Positions 52,872 through 61,405 of a stretch of DNA of 64,000 nt are shown one piece after another. The notes under the pieces were generated by a model, which worked only from the letters and a program-made list of their open reading frames with translations, was not told the DNA's origin and did not search any database. Numbering within the stretch: the stretch's first letter is position 1; each line of letters starts with the position of its first letter. Made by a program: the position numbers and the translations under genes. Source of the DNA: G965279355 sp965279355 (lineage in GTDB: Bacteria > Pseudomonadota > Alphaproteobacteria > CACIAM-22H2); contig OZ257155.1 of the NCBI GenBank assembly GCA_965279355.1, positions 744,001 to 808,000 on the forward strand, read 5' to 3'.

Positions 52872-54266
52872 CTAGGCGCGCCGCCACATCGTGCCGCCCG
52901 GACCGTCTTCCAGCAAAACGCCCTGCTCTTTCAAAGTGTCGCGAATGCGATCGGCTTCCTTGAAATCCTTTGCCTTGCGGGCCGCAAGACGGGCAGCGAT
53001 CTGCGCCTCAATCTGCGGCTCGGCGAGGCCGGCTTCACCGACGGTCCCTTTAAACCAGGCTTCGGGACGATGCGCGAAGAGTCCAAGCAATCGCCCACCG
53101 TTAAACAGAGCCTTCGCCTGCGCGCCAGGTTCTGGGGCCGTTGCGCCAGACTGGAACGCAGCACTCGCATGCTCGTGCAGTCGCGCGATGGCCAGCGGCG
53201 TGTTGAGGTCGTCGGCCAGAGCGTCCCAGACGTCGGCCGGCGGCTGCGGCTGCGCGTCATAAAGCCGGCTGTCGGGATCGAACTTGCGCAGCGCATTGTA
53301 AAAGCGGTCGAGTTCAGCCTTGGCCTGCCGCAGCCCATCTTCGGTAAAATCGAGCGGCGCGCGGTAGTGCGTCTTCAGCAGCAGAAGACGAATCGCCTCA
53401 CCCGGCCACTTCGCCAGCACATCGTGGACGGTGAAGAAATTGCCGAGGCTCTTCGACATCTTCTCGCCGTTTACGGTAAGGAAGCCGTTATGCATCCACA
53501 TCCGGACAAAGGGCTTGCCGTGTGCGCACTCACTCTGCGCGATCTCGTTCTCATGATGCGGAAATATCAGGTCGTGACCGCCGCCATGAATGTCGAAAGT
53601 CTCGCCCAGGTGCTCCGCGCTCATCGCCGAGCATTCGATATGCCAACCAGGCCGTCCACGGCCCCAGGGTGAGTCCCAACCCGGCTGTTCCGGCGTACTC
53701 GGCTTCCACAGGACAAAATCCGCGGGGTCCTGCTTGTAGGGCGCCACTTCGACACGGGCACCGGCGATCATCTCGTCGCGAGAGCGCCCCGACAGCTTGC
53801 CGTAATCCGCCTTGCTCTGGACCTTGAACAAAACGTGTCCCTCGGCGGGATAGGCGTGGCCGCCGGCAATGAGCGTCTCGATCATGCGCACCATCTGCGG
53901 GATGTGCTTCGTCGCCCGCGGCTCGACATCCGGCGGCAGGGCGCCCAGCGCCGCCATATCTTCGTGATAGACGCGGGTCGTGCGCGCCGTCACCGCATCG
54001 ATCGGTTCCTTGTTGTCGCGCGCCGCGGCAATGATCTTGTCGTCGACATCGGTGATATTGCGCGCGTAGGTAACCTTCTTGTGCACGCTGCGCAGCAGGC
54101 GGTACAGCACATCGAAGACAACGACAGGCCGCGCGTTGCCGATATGGGCGTAGTCGTAAACCGTGGGTCCGCAGACATAGAGACGCACGTTTTCCGGATC
54201 AACCGGAACCAATGGCTCCTGCCGACCGGTGAGCGAATTGTGGAACTGCAATACGGGAGCGGTCAT
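52872..54266 (-). CDS. cysS: cysteinyl-tRNA synthetase
   Basis: Charges tRNA-Cys. The 464-aa product has the zinc-site Cys in Y-V-C-G-P-T-V-Y-D, the HIGH-like H-I-G-N, W-H-I-E-C-S-A-M and the E-K-M-S-K-S-L-G-N loop. The ATG at 54266 overlaps the nadE stop by four bases (ATGA), the strongest start evidence. It is the last gene of the aro-nad-cys operon. Confidence 0.96.
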   Translation of the reverse strand: MTAPVLQFHNSLTGRQEPLVPVDPENVRLYVCGPTVYDYAHIGNARPVVVFDVLYRLLRSVHKKVTYARNITDVDDKIIAAARDNKEPIDAVTARTTRVYHEDMAALGALPPDVEPRATKHIPQMVRMIETLIAGGHAYPAEGHVLFKVQSKADYGKLSGRSRDEMIAGARVEVAPYKQDPADFVLWKPSTPEQPGWDSPWGRGRPGWHIECSAMSAEHLGETFDIHGGGHDLIFPHHENEIAQSECAHGKPFVRMWMHNGFLTVNGEKMSKSLGNFFTVHDVLAKWPGEAIRLLLLKTHYRAPLDFTEDGLRQAKAELDRFYNALRKFDPDSRLYDAQPQPPADVWDALADDLNTPLAIARLHEHASAAFQSGATAPEPGAQAKALFNGGRLLGLFAHRPEAWFKGTVGEAGLAEPQIEAQIAARLAARKAKDFKEADRIRDTLKEQGVLLEDGPGGTMWRRA

Positions 54267-55924
54267 CGCGGCGCCCGGAAACCGTTGGTGATCGGGTAGC
54301 GCCGGTCGCGGCCGAAGGCGCGGCTGGTGATCTTCACGCCGGGAGGCGCCTGACGGCGCTTGTATTCGGCAAGATCGAGCATCCGCCATATCCGGTGCAC
54401 GGTTTCCTTCGTGTGCCCGCGCGCCATGATCTCGCCTACCGGCATCTCTTTCTCGACAAGGCAGTGCAGAATGTCATCGAGCTGCGCATATGGACCGAGG
54501 CTCGCCTCGTCGGTCTGATCCGGCTTCAGTTCGGCGCTTGGCGGCTTGGTGATCACCCGTTCCGGCATCACGGCGCCCTTGGGACCAAGACCGTCAGAAA
54601 GCTTGTTGGCATTGCGCCAGCGCGCCAGCTCGAAGACCGTCATCTTGTAGACGTCCTTCAGCACGGCATAGCCGCCGCACATATCGCCATAAAGCGTGGC
54701 GTAGCCGACCGACATTTCGGATTTGTTGCCGGTCGACACCACCATATGGCCGAACTTGTTCGACAGGGCCATCAGGCTCAGACCGCGGCAGCGCGACTGG
54801 ATATTCTCTTCCGTGATGTCCTCGTTGGTGCCCTCGAACTGATCCTTCAGCATCATGCGGAAGGCATCCATGGCCGGGCCGATCGACACGGTGTCGTAGC
54901 GGATGCCGAGGCTTTTCGCGCAGCCGGCGGCGTCATCGAGGCTTTCCTGCGACGTGTAAGGCGATGGCATCATCACGGCCCGCACCTTGTCGGCCCCCAA
55001 CGCATCGACCGCGATGGCGGCCGTCAGCGCGGAATCGATACCGCCTGACAGGCCGAAAATGACGCCGGGGAAGCGGTTCTTGGTAACATAGTCACGCAGC
55101 CCCATGGTGAGCGCCGCATAGATCGCGGCAGGCCCATCCAGCGGCGCCACGATCTCCCCCTTCTCGCAGGCCCATGTCTCGCCATCGCGCCGAAAGCGCG
55201 CCAGGTTCAGCGCTTCGCGCCAGGCCGGCGCCTGAATCGCGATCTGACGGTCGGCGTTCAACACGAACGATGCGCCATCGAACACCAGCTCGTCCTGGCC
55301 ACCCACCTGATTGAGATAGACCAGCGGCAATCCGGTTTCGAGACTGCGCGACACGGCAAGGCTCATGCGCGCATCGACCTTGTCGGTCTCGAACGGGCTG
55401 CCGTTGGGCACGATCAGGATTTCGGCGCCGGATTCACCCAGGCATTCCGTAACATCGGGAAGCCACATGTCCTCGCAGACCATCACCCCAAGGCGGACGC
55501 CATGAAAGGCGATCGGGCCCGGCAGCGGACCGGGAGCAAACACGCGCTTCTCGTCGAACACGCCGTAGTTGGGAAGCTCGTGCTTCGCCCGCATGGCGGC
55601 AACCTTGCCCTCATCGAGCATCAGCGCGGCATTGTGCAGCTTGCCGTTCTCAAGCCACGGGGCGCCGACCAGCATGGCCGGACCGCCATCGGCCGTTTCG
55701 GCGGCCAGCGCGTTGATCGTCTCTCGTACGGCAGCCTGAAAGTCCGGCTTGAGGACCAGATCCTCCGGCGGGTAACCGGCAATGGATAGTTCCGGAAAGA
55801 CGATGAGATCGGCGCCGAGCTTCCGTGCCTCCGTGCGCACCGCACGATGGCGGGCCGCATTGCCGATAAGATCACCGACGACGGGATTGATTTGCGCAAG
55901 CGCGAGGACGAGACGATCAGTCAT
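54263..55924 (-). CDS. nadE: NAD synthase, glutamine-dependent
   Basis: Converts nicotinate adenine dinucleotide to NAD using ammonia from glutamine. The 553-aa protein has an N-terminal nitrilase-type glutaminase (Glu in F-P-E-L-S-I-A-G-Y, Lys in K-H-E-L-P-N-Y-G-V-F, Cys in M-V-C-E-D-M-W) and a C-terminal synthase with F-G-L-S-G-G-I-D-S-A. It is coupled to cysS and follows NAPRT in the same operon, so two NAD-salvage enzymes are clustered. Confidence 0.95.
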   Translation of the reverse strand: MTDRLVLALAQINPVVGDLIGNAARHRAVRTEARKLGADLIVFPELSIAGYPPEDLVLKPDFQAAVRETINALAAETADGGPAMLVGAPWLENGKLHNAALMLDEGKVAAMRAKHELPNYGVFDEKRVFAPGPLPGPIAFHGVRLGVMVCEDMWLPDVTECLGESGAEILIVPNGSPFETDKVDARMSLAVSRSLETGLPLVYLNQVGGQDELVFDGASFVLNADRQIAIQAPAWREALNLARFRRDGETWACEKGEIVAPLDGPAAIYAALTMGLRDYVTKNRFPGVIFGLSGGIDSALTAAIAVDALGADKVRAVMMPSPYTSQESLDDAAGCAKSLGIRYDTVSIGPAMDAFRMMLKDQFEGTNEDITEENIQSRCRGLSLMALSNKFGHMVVSTGNKSEMSVGYATLYGDMCGGYAVLKDVYKMTVFELARWRNANKLSDGLGPKGAVMPERVITKPPSAELKPDQTDEASLGPYAQLDDILHCLVEKEMPVGEIMARGHTKETVHRIWRMLDLAEYKRRQAPPGVKITSRAFGRDRRYPITNGFRAPR

Positions 55925-55970
55925 GATAGTTCACTATGGCACGGATGGCGGCACCGCCAGCCATGAACGC

Positions 55971-56501
55971 CTAGGGCTTGCCTGTCGGCTCACCTTTGCC
56001 GATAGACGACATCTTGTCCATGAAGGCCAGGATCAGTGCCGAGACGACAAACGTCAGATGAATGCCGATCAGAAGAGCGAGCTTATCGTTTGGGATATGC
56101 TCCGTGTTGAGAAAGGCCTTCAGAAGATGGATCGCCGAAATAGCGACAATCGAGCTCGCCAGCTTAATCTTGATCGAACCGGCGTCGAGCTTGCCGAACC
56201 ATGAAAGCTTGTCCGTCGCCTCGCCGAGCTCGATGCGACTGACGAAATTCTCATAGCCGCTGATGATCACCATCACGACAAGGTTGGCGACCATCACCAC
56301 ATCAACCAGCGTCAGCACATGAAGGATGAGATCGCTCTCCTCCGCATGCCAGGCCAGAGACGTCAGCGTGTAAAGCTCCCTGAAAAACTTCACAGCCAGA
56401 ACGGCAAGAACAACGATGAGACCGATATAGAGCGGCGCCTGGAACCAGCGACTGGCGAAGATGATCCGCTCGATGAAGTTCTCGATATCTCGACTTTTCA
56501 T
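55971..56501 (-). CDS. UPF0114 (YqhA/TIGR00645) membrane protein
   Basis: A 176-aa inner-membrane protein with three to four helices. The opening I-E-N-F-I-E-R-I-I-F-A-S-R-W and W-F-G-K-L-D-A-G-S-I-K-I-K-L-A-S-S-I are typical of UPF0114. Its function is unknown. It overlaps the NAPRT stop by four bases. Confidence 0.92.
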   Translation of the reverse strand: MKSRDIENFIERIIFASRWFQAPLYIGLIVVLAVLAVKFFRELYTLTSLAWHAEESDLILHVLTLVDVVMVANLVVMVIISGYENFVSRIELGEATDKLSWFGKLDAGSIKIKLASSIVAISAIHLLKAFLNTEHIPNDKLALLIGIHLTFVVSALILAFMDKMSSIGKGEPTGKP

Positions 56502-57652
56502 GATTTCCTGAGAAGAAATTCGCGGCCCACCTTGACCGTCGGCTTGCCGTCATAAGCCACGATGTCGGCGGTCGCGTAGGTTTCGGTCCAGCGATTGGGC
56601 AGATAGGAACCGGTGCCGATGACGTCTACCGGCACGTTGGCAACCGCGAGGGTTTTGCATTTCGCAGGCGTAAAGCCTGATGAAGCAACGATCCGCACTT
56701 TCTTGAAGCCAGCACCGTCAAGCGATTCCCGCATATGCCAGATCGCCGCGGCAGAAACACCGGTGCCGACAAGATGACGTAGCTCGTCCTCGGTCCGGTA
56801 GCTGCGAATGGCGGCCGGCACATGCCGCTCCAGCACCGCGTAGGACGCGGAGAGGTCGAGCCCTTCCATATAGCGGCCGCCATGCGTGTCGAGGCGCATC
56901 GCCAGCTTGCCGGCGGCGGCAAGGTCGGGAAACCGGCGACTGACTTCGAGCGCGTCGGTGATCTCGCGGCCGAAATAGTCGACTAGAACCACGAGCATCT
57001 CGCCGGGAAATGTCTCCTGGAGCATCTCCGCCGCACGCAAGGTGGATCCGGCATAGCCGACCAGCGCGTGCGGCATCGTGCCGGACCCCTGCGTCTGGCC
57101 GAAATAGGGAGCGGTCGCATCCGTGGCATTGCCGATGAAGCCGATGGCGCCCGCATCCCGCTTCGCGGCGGCCGAACCGACCGAGGCGGCGTATGCCATC
57201 ATCTCCGCCATATCCGTGCCGGCACAGTGCCGTGCGTCCATAGCGAGGAACGAGACCTTCGGCAGATCGACGCACATCGTATAGGCGTTGTACGCCGCGA
57301 CACAGGCAGGGCCGAGTTTCTGCAGATAAATGGTTTCAAGGTCGACCAAGTGCCGGAACGATCCGCTGATATACATCAGCGGATCACCAGCACCGACCCA
57401 AGCCCCCTCGGGGTGACGAAGCTCGATATCGAACGTGGTGTTCCGTGACGCGGCGACCGTGTTCAGCCATTCCACGGCGAGGCGTGGTGTGAAGACCACC
57501 GGCCGGCGCATGAACACGGCATAGGTGACCCGGCAATCGCCAAAGCGCTCGACCGTCGCCTTGGTCTTGACGAAATAGCGGTCTGTATACCGATTGACTT
57601 CGTCCGGCGCCGGTCGCGGAGCCTTCGGGCCGTCCCCTCGTCCGTCCATCAT
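56498..57652 (-). CDS. pncB: nicotinate phosphoribosyltransferase
   Basis: Makes nicotinate mononucleotide from nicotinate and PRPP, the first step of NAD salvage. The 384-aa product has N-R-Y-T-D-R-Y-F, H-C-A-G-T-D-M-A-E-M, G-T-M-P-H-A-L-V-G-Y and the L-V-D-Y-F-G-R-E region of the NAPRT fold. It is of the shorter alphaproteobacterial type. It starts two bases after the DAHP synthase stop. Confidence 0.87.
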   Translation of the reverse strand: MMDGRGDGPKAPRPAPDEVNRYTDRYFVKTKATVERFGDCRVTYAVFMRRPVVFTPRLAVEWLNTVAASRNTTFDIELRHPEGAWVGAGDPLMYISGSFRHLVDLETIYLQKLGPACVAAYNAYTMCVDLPKVSFLAMDARHCAGTDMAEMMAYAASVGSAAAKRDAGAIGFIGNATDATAPYFGQTQGSGTMPHALVGYAGSTLRAAEMLQETFPGEMLVVLVDYFGREITDALEVSRRFPDLAAAGKLAMRLDTHGGRYMEGLDLSASYAVLERHVPAAIRSYRTEDELRHLVGTGVSAAAIWHMRESLDGAGFKKVRIVASSGFTPAKCKTLAVANVPVDVIGTGSYLPNRWTETYATADIVAYDGKPTVKVGREFLLRKS

Positions 57653-57654
57653 CG

Positions 57655-59040
57655 TTACTGCGCCGCGACGGCGCGCCTTGCGTCCTGACTATTCAGGCGC
57701 GAGGCTTTCAGACCTTCGGCAATCATGAACGCAAGCTCAAGCGCCTGGCTGGCATTCAGCCGCGGATCGCAATGCGTGTGATAGCGGTCGGCCAGAGCAT
57801 GATCGTCGATCGCCTCGGCACCGCCGGTGCATTCCGTGACGTTCTGACCCGTCATTTCGAAATGCACGCCGCCGGCATAGGCGCCTTCGGACGGCAGGAT
57901 ATCCAGGAACTGCCGGACTTCACTCAGAATGCGATCGAACGGCCGCGTCTTGTAACCGGTTGTCGACTTGATGGTGTTGCCATGCATCGGATCGCAGGAC
58001 CAGACGACCTTGCGCCCCTCGCGCTGCACCTTGCGCACCAGCGCCGGCAGCTTGGCAGACGCCTTGTCGGCGCCCATCCGCGCGATGAGTGTCAGACGAC
58101 CCGCCTCATTCTCCGGATTCAAGACGTCGATCAAACGGATCAGTTCGTCGGCATCGCTGCTCGGACCGCATTTGAGGCCGAGCGGGTTCTTGATGCCACG
58201 GCAGAACTCGACATGCGCGCCGTCAAGCTGGCGCGTGCGATCGCCGATCCACACCATGTGCGCTGCGCAGTCGTACCAGTCGCCTGAGGTTGAATCGACG
58301 CGGGTCAGCGCCTGCTCATAGGGCAGCAGCAGCGCCTCATGCGACGTATAGAACTCCGCCTCGCGGATCTGCGGGGTCAGTTCGGCCGTCAGGCCGCACG
58401 CTTCCATGAAGGTCAGCGCTTCGGCAATGCGATCGGCCAGGGCCCGGAATTTCTCGCCGGCCGAGCTGCGCTCGACGAAGCCGAGATTCCAGCCATGGAC
58501 GCGATGCAGATCGGCATACCCGCCGTTCGCGAATGCGCGGAGCAGATTCAGCGTCGCGGCCGACTGCGAATAGACCTGCAGCATGCGCTGCGGATCGGGA
58601 ACGCGCGCCGCTTCGGTGAACTCGATGGCATTGACGATGTCGCCGCGATAGGCCGGCAGTGTCACGTCGCCGATGGTCTCGGTGTCGCTGGAACGCGGCT
58701 TCGCGAACTGTCCGGCCAGACGCCCGATTTTCACAACAGGCAGACCGGCGCCGTACATCAGCACGACGGTCATCTGCAGAATGACTTTGAAGGTGTCTCG
58801 GATATTGTTGCCGCTGAATTCGGCAAAGCTCTCGGCGCAATCGCCGCCCTGGAGCAGGATCGCCTTGCCGTCCGCGACCTTGGCCAGCGCCGATTTCAGC
58901 GCCCGCGCCTCGCCGGCAAAAACCAGCGGCGGGAAGCCGTGCAGCTTTGCCTCGACCGAATTCAAAACCCCGGCATCCGGGTACACCGGCATCTGCCGGG
59001 CCGGTTTGCCGCGCCAGCTTTCTGGGGCCCATTTGCCCAT
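57655..59040 (-). CDS. aroG: class II DAHP synthase
   Basis: 3-deoxy-D-arabino-heptulosonate 7-phosphate synthase of the plant-like class II type, 461 aa, the first step of aromatic amino acid synthesis. The sequence W-A-P-E-S-W-R, L-Q-G-G-D-C-A-E-S-F and M-V-W-I-G-D-R-T-R-Q-L-D-G-A-H are diagnostic. The ATG at 59040 starts the family sequence. It heads the operon through NAPRT, UPF0114, NadE and CysS. Confidence 0.95.
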   Translation of the reverse strand: MGKWAPESWRGKPARQMPVYPDAGVLNSVEAKLHGFPPLVFAGEARALKSALAKVADGKAILLQGGDCAESFAEFSGNNIRDTFKVILQMTVVLMYGAGLPVVKIGRLAGQFAKPRSSDTETIGDVTLPAYRGDIVNAIEFTEAARVPDPQRMLQVYSQSAATLNLLRAFANGGYADLHRVHGWNLGFVERSSAGEKFRALADRIAEALTFMEACGLTAELTPQIREAEFYTSHEALLLPYEQALTRVDSTSGDWYDCAAHMVWIGDRTRQLDGAHVEFCRGIKNPLGLKCGPSSDADELIRLIDVLNPENEAGRLTLIARMGADKASAKLPALVRKVQREGRKVVWSCDPMHGNTIKSTTGYKTRPFDRILSEVRQFLDILPSEGAYAGGVHFEMTGQNVTECTGGAEAIDDHALADRYHTHCDPRLNASQALELAFMIAEGLKASRLNSQDARRAVAAQ

Positions 59041-59168
59041 CGAAATCTCCGAAACCGAGCTACCCACAACAGGTTAGCTGGGACGGTTTATACGCCGCAA
59101 CCCGGGAAAACGCCACTATCGAGGGGGTTGGTTGGCATCCGGACGGTAAATCGGTTAATCAGCATCCC

Positions 59169-59951
59169 GTGTTTGAAATCGGCCGCCTTTTCTGGATTGT
59201 CGCCCATCCGGCGCGGATTGCGTTCGTGGTCCTTTGCCTGGGCGTGATCCTGCTGTTCACCCGCCGGTGGCGGCTGGGCCGGGGTCTTCTCGCCCTCCTC
59301 CTGGCTACAAGTATCGGGCTCGGCACGATCCCGGTCGGTGACTGGTTGATGCAGCAGCTTGAGCAGCGTTTTCCGCCGGTCGCTGAACTGCCGTCGAAGG
59401 TCGACGGGATCATCCTGCTCGGCGGCGAAATCAACGCCGCGCAGACACTGGCGACAGGTCAGCCGGTCGGCCGCAACCGGCGGCTCCTTGCTTTCGCTGA
59501 ATTGGCACAACGGTATCCGGACGCACGGCTAGTTTTCAGCGGCGGTGCTGGCGATCTCTTTGACCAGCGGTTTACCGAAGCGGAGGCGATGCCGATCGCC
59601 CTGCGTGCCGTCGGGATCGATCCCGCCCGCGTCACGTTTGAAAACCGCTCCCGCAACACCCGCGAGAATGCGCTTTTCACCCGCGAGACAATTAAACCGG
59701 TTTCCGGCGAGACATGGCTACTCGTGACGACGGCCGCCCATATGCCACGCGCGGTGGGCGCCTTCCGTAAGGTGAATCTCCCAGTCGTCGCCTATCCGGT
59801 CGGACAGACGATCACCGCCCCCCTGAGCTGGTGGTTCTTCTTCACGTTCGATGGCGGCTTCCGGGACCTTGGCGCACCGCTGAAAGAAATCTACGGCCTG
59901 ATCGCCTATCGGCTGTTCGGCTATACGGACGCGCTGTTTCCGGCTCCCTGA
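59169..59951 (+). CDS. YdcF-family (DUF218) membrane-associated protein
   Basis: A protein of about 260 aa with two N-terminal membrane helices and a periplasmic DUF218 domain: I-I-L-L-G-G-E-I-N, R-L-V-F-S-G-G-A-G-D, and E-N-R-S-R-N-T-R-E-N-A. Family members act in envelope biogenesis (ElyC-like) or bind SAM; the exact role is unknown. The GTG at 59169 is chosen because it begins a typical F-E-I-G-R-L-F-W-I-V opening; the ribosome site is weak. It converges on gor. Confidence 0.87.
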   Translation: MFEIGRLFWIVAHPARIAFVVLCLGVILLFTRRWRLGRGLLALLLATSIGLGTIPVGDWLMQQLEQRFPPVAELPSKVDGIILLGGEINAAQTLATGQPVGRNRRLLAFAELAQRYPDARLVFSGGAGDLFDQRFTEAEAMPIALRAVGIDPARVTFENRSRNTRENALFTRETIKPVSGETWLLVTTAAHMPRAVGAFRKVNLPVVAYPVGQTITAPLSWWFFFTFDGGFRDLGAPLKEIYGLIAYRLFGYTDALFPAP

Positions 59952-59952
59952 C

Positions 59953-61326
59953 TTACTCGGCGGCCTTCGCCACCGCAGGCTTCACCGGTTCGCGCATCAG
60001 AACGAATTCTTCCGCGGCAGTCGGATGAATGGCCGTGGTCTGGTCCCATTGCTGCTTGGTCAGACCCGCCTTTACGGCAATGGCAAGGCCCTGAATGATC
60101 TCCGGCGCGTCGGCGCCGATCATATGCGCGCCGACCACGCGGTTGCTCTCGCGGTCCACCACCAGCTTCATCATCGTCCGCTCGTCGCGGCCGGACAACG
60201 TGTGCTTCATCGGCCGAAACGTCGCGCGATAGATATCGACTTTGCCGATCCGCCGCGCCGCCTCTTCTGACATTCCGACACTGCCGACCGGCGGCTGGCT
60301 GAACACCGCGCTCGGCACGTTGTGATGATCGGCCTTCATCGGATTGTTATTGTAGAGCGTCTCGGCAATACCGCGCGCCTCGGCAATCGCCACCGGCGTC
60401 AGATTGATTCTGTCGGTGACATCACCGACGGCGTAGATGCCGGGCACCGTCGTCTGTTGCCATTCATCGACTGAAATCGCCGCCGCCTTGTTCAGATGCA
60501 CGCCAACCTTCTCCAGGCCAAGACGCGCCGTATTGGGAGCCCGGCCAGTCGCATAGAGAACGATATCCGTCTCGATGATCTCGGCGAGATCGGTGGTTAG
60601 GCGAACCCCCTTCCCGGTCTTCTCGATTTTGGCAACCTGGATGCCGGCGCGGATCTTGATGTCCCGCTTCGCCAGTTCCGACGTCAAATGGGAGCGAATA
60701 TCGCTATCGAAGCCCCGCAGGATGGCCTCGCCGCGGATCAGAATCGTCACATCAACACCGGCGGCCGCAAAGATACCCGCGAACTCGACAGCGATGTAAC
60801 CACCGCCGACGATCACCATGCGCTTGGGTAAAACCTTGAGGTCAAGCGCCTCATCGGACGTGATCGAATGCTCAATACCGGGAATGGACGGGCGTTCCGG
60901 CCGGCCGCCAGTCGCAATCAGGATATTTTTTGTGCGAAAGACGCGCTCGCCGAGCTTCACCTCGTTCGGCGAAACGATCTCGGCCCAGCCTTCGAGGATG
61001 GTGACCCCGGCGTTCTTCAGCATGTTCACGTAGATGCCGTGGAGGCGATCGATTTCCTTGTCCTTCGCCTGAATCAGCTTGGCCCAGTCAAGCTTGGCAT
61101 CGCCGATCGCCCAGCCGAAACCGGCGGCATCCATGATCTCGTCGGCATAGTGCGCGCCGTAGACCAGAAGCTTCTTGGGAATACAGCCGCGCAGAACGCA
61201 GGTGCCAGCGACCCGCACCGCCTCGGCCACCGCGACCTTTGCGCCATATGTCGCGGCGCGCCGCGCGCCGGCAACGCCACCCGAACCGGCGCCTATGGTG
61301 AACAGATCGAAATCGAAATCCCGCAT
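59953..61326 (-). CDS. gor: glutathione-disulfide reductase
   Basis: Flavoenzyme that reduces oxidised glutathione with NADPH, 457 aa. The FAD site is I-G-A-G-S-G-G-V-A-G-A-R-R, the redox-active disulfide is in G-T-C-V-L-R-G-C-I-P-K-K, the NADPH site is V-G-G-G-Y-I-A-V-E-F, and the C-terminal acid-base His is in H-P-T-A-A-E-E. Confidence 0.95.
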   Translation of the reverse strand: MRDFDFDLFTIGAGSGGVAGARRAATYGAKVAVAEAVRVAGTCVLRGCIPKKLLVYGAHYADEIMDAAGFGWAIGDAKLDWAKLIQAKDKEIDRLHGIYVNMLKNAGVTILEGWAEIVSPNEVKLGERVFRTKNILIATGGRPERPSIPGIEHSITSDEALDLKVLPKRMVIVGGGYIAVEFAGIFAAAGVDVTILIRGEAILRGFDSDIRSHLTSELAKRDIKIRAGIQVAKIEKTGKGVRLTTDLAEIIETDIVLYATGRAPNTARLGLEKVGVHLNKAAAISVDEWQQTTVPGIYAVGDVTDRINLTPVAIAEARGIAETLYNNNPMKADHHNVPSAVFSQPPVGSVGMSEEAARRIGKVDIYRATFRPMKHTLSGRDERTMMKLVVDRESNRVVGAHMIGADAPEIIQGLAIAVKAGLTKQQWDQTTAIHPTAAEEFVLMREPVKPAVAKAAE

Positions 61327-61405
61327 CGCGCCCCTCGGTGACTGGTTTTCTGGTGGTCGGGGCAGCCTATCACAAAGGGCAACCGCGCCAACAAGCCCGG
61401 GTACG

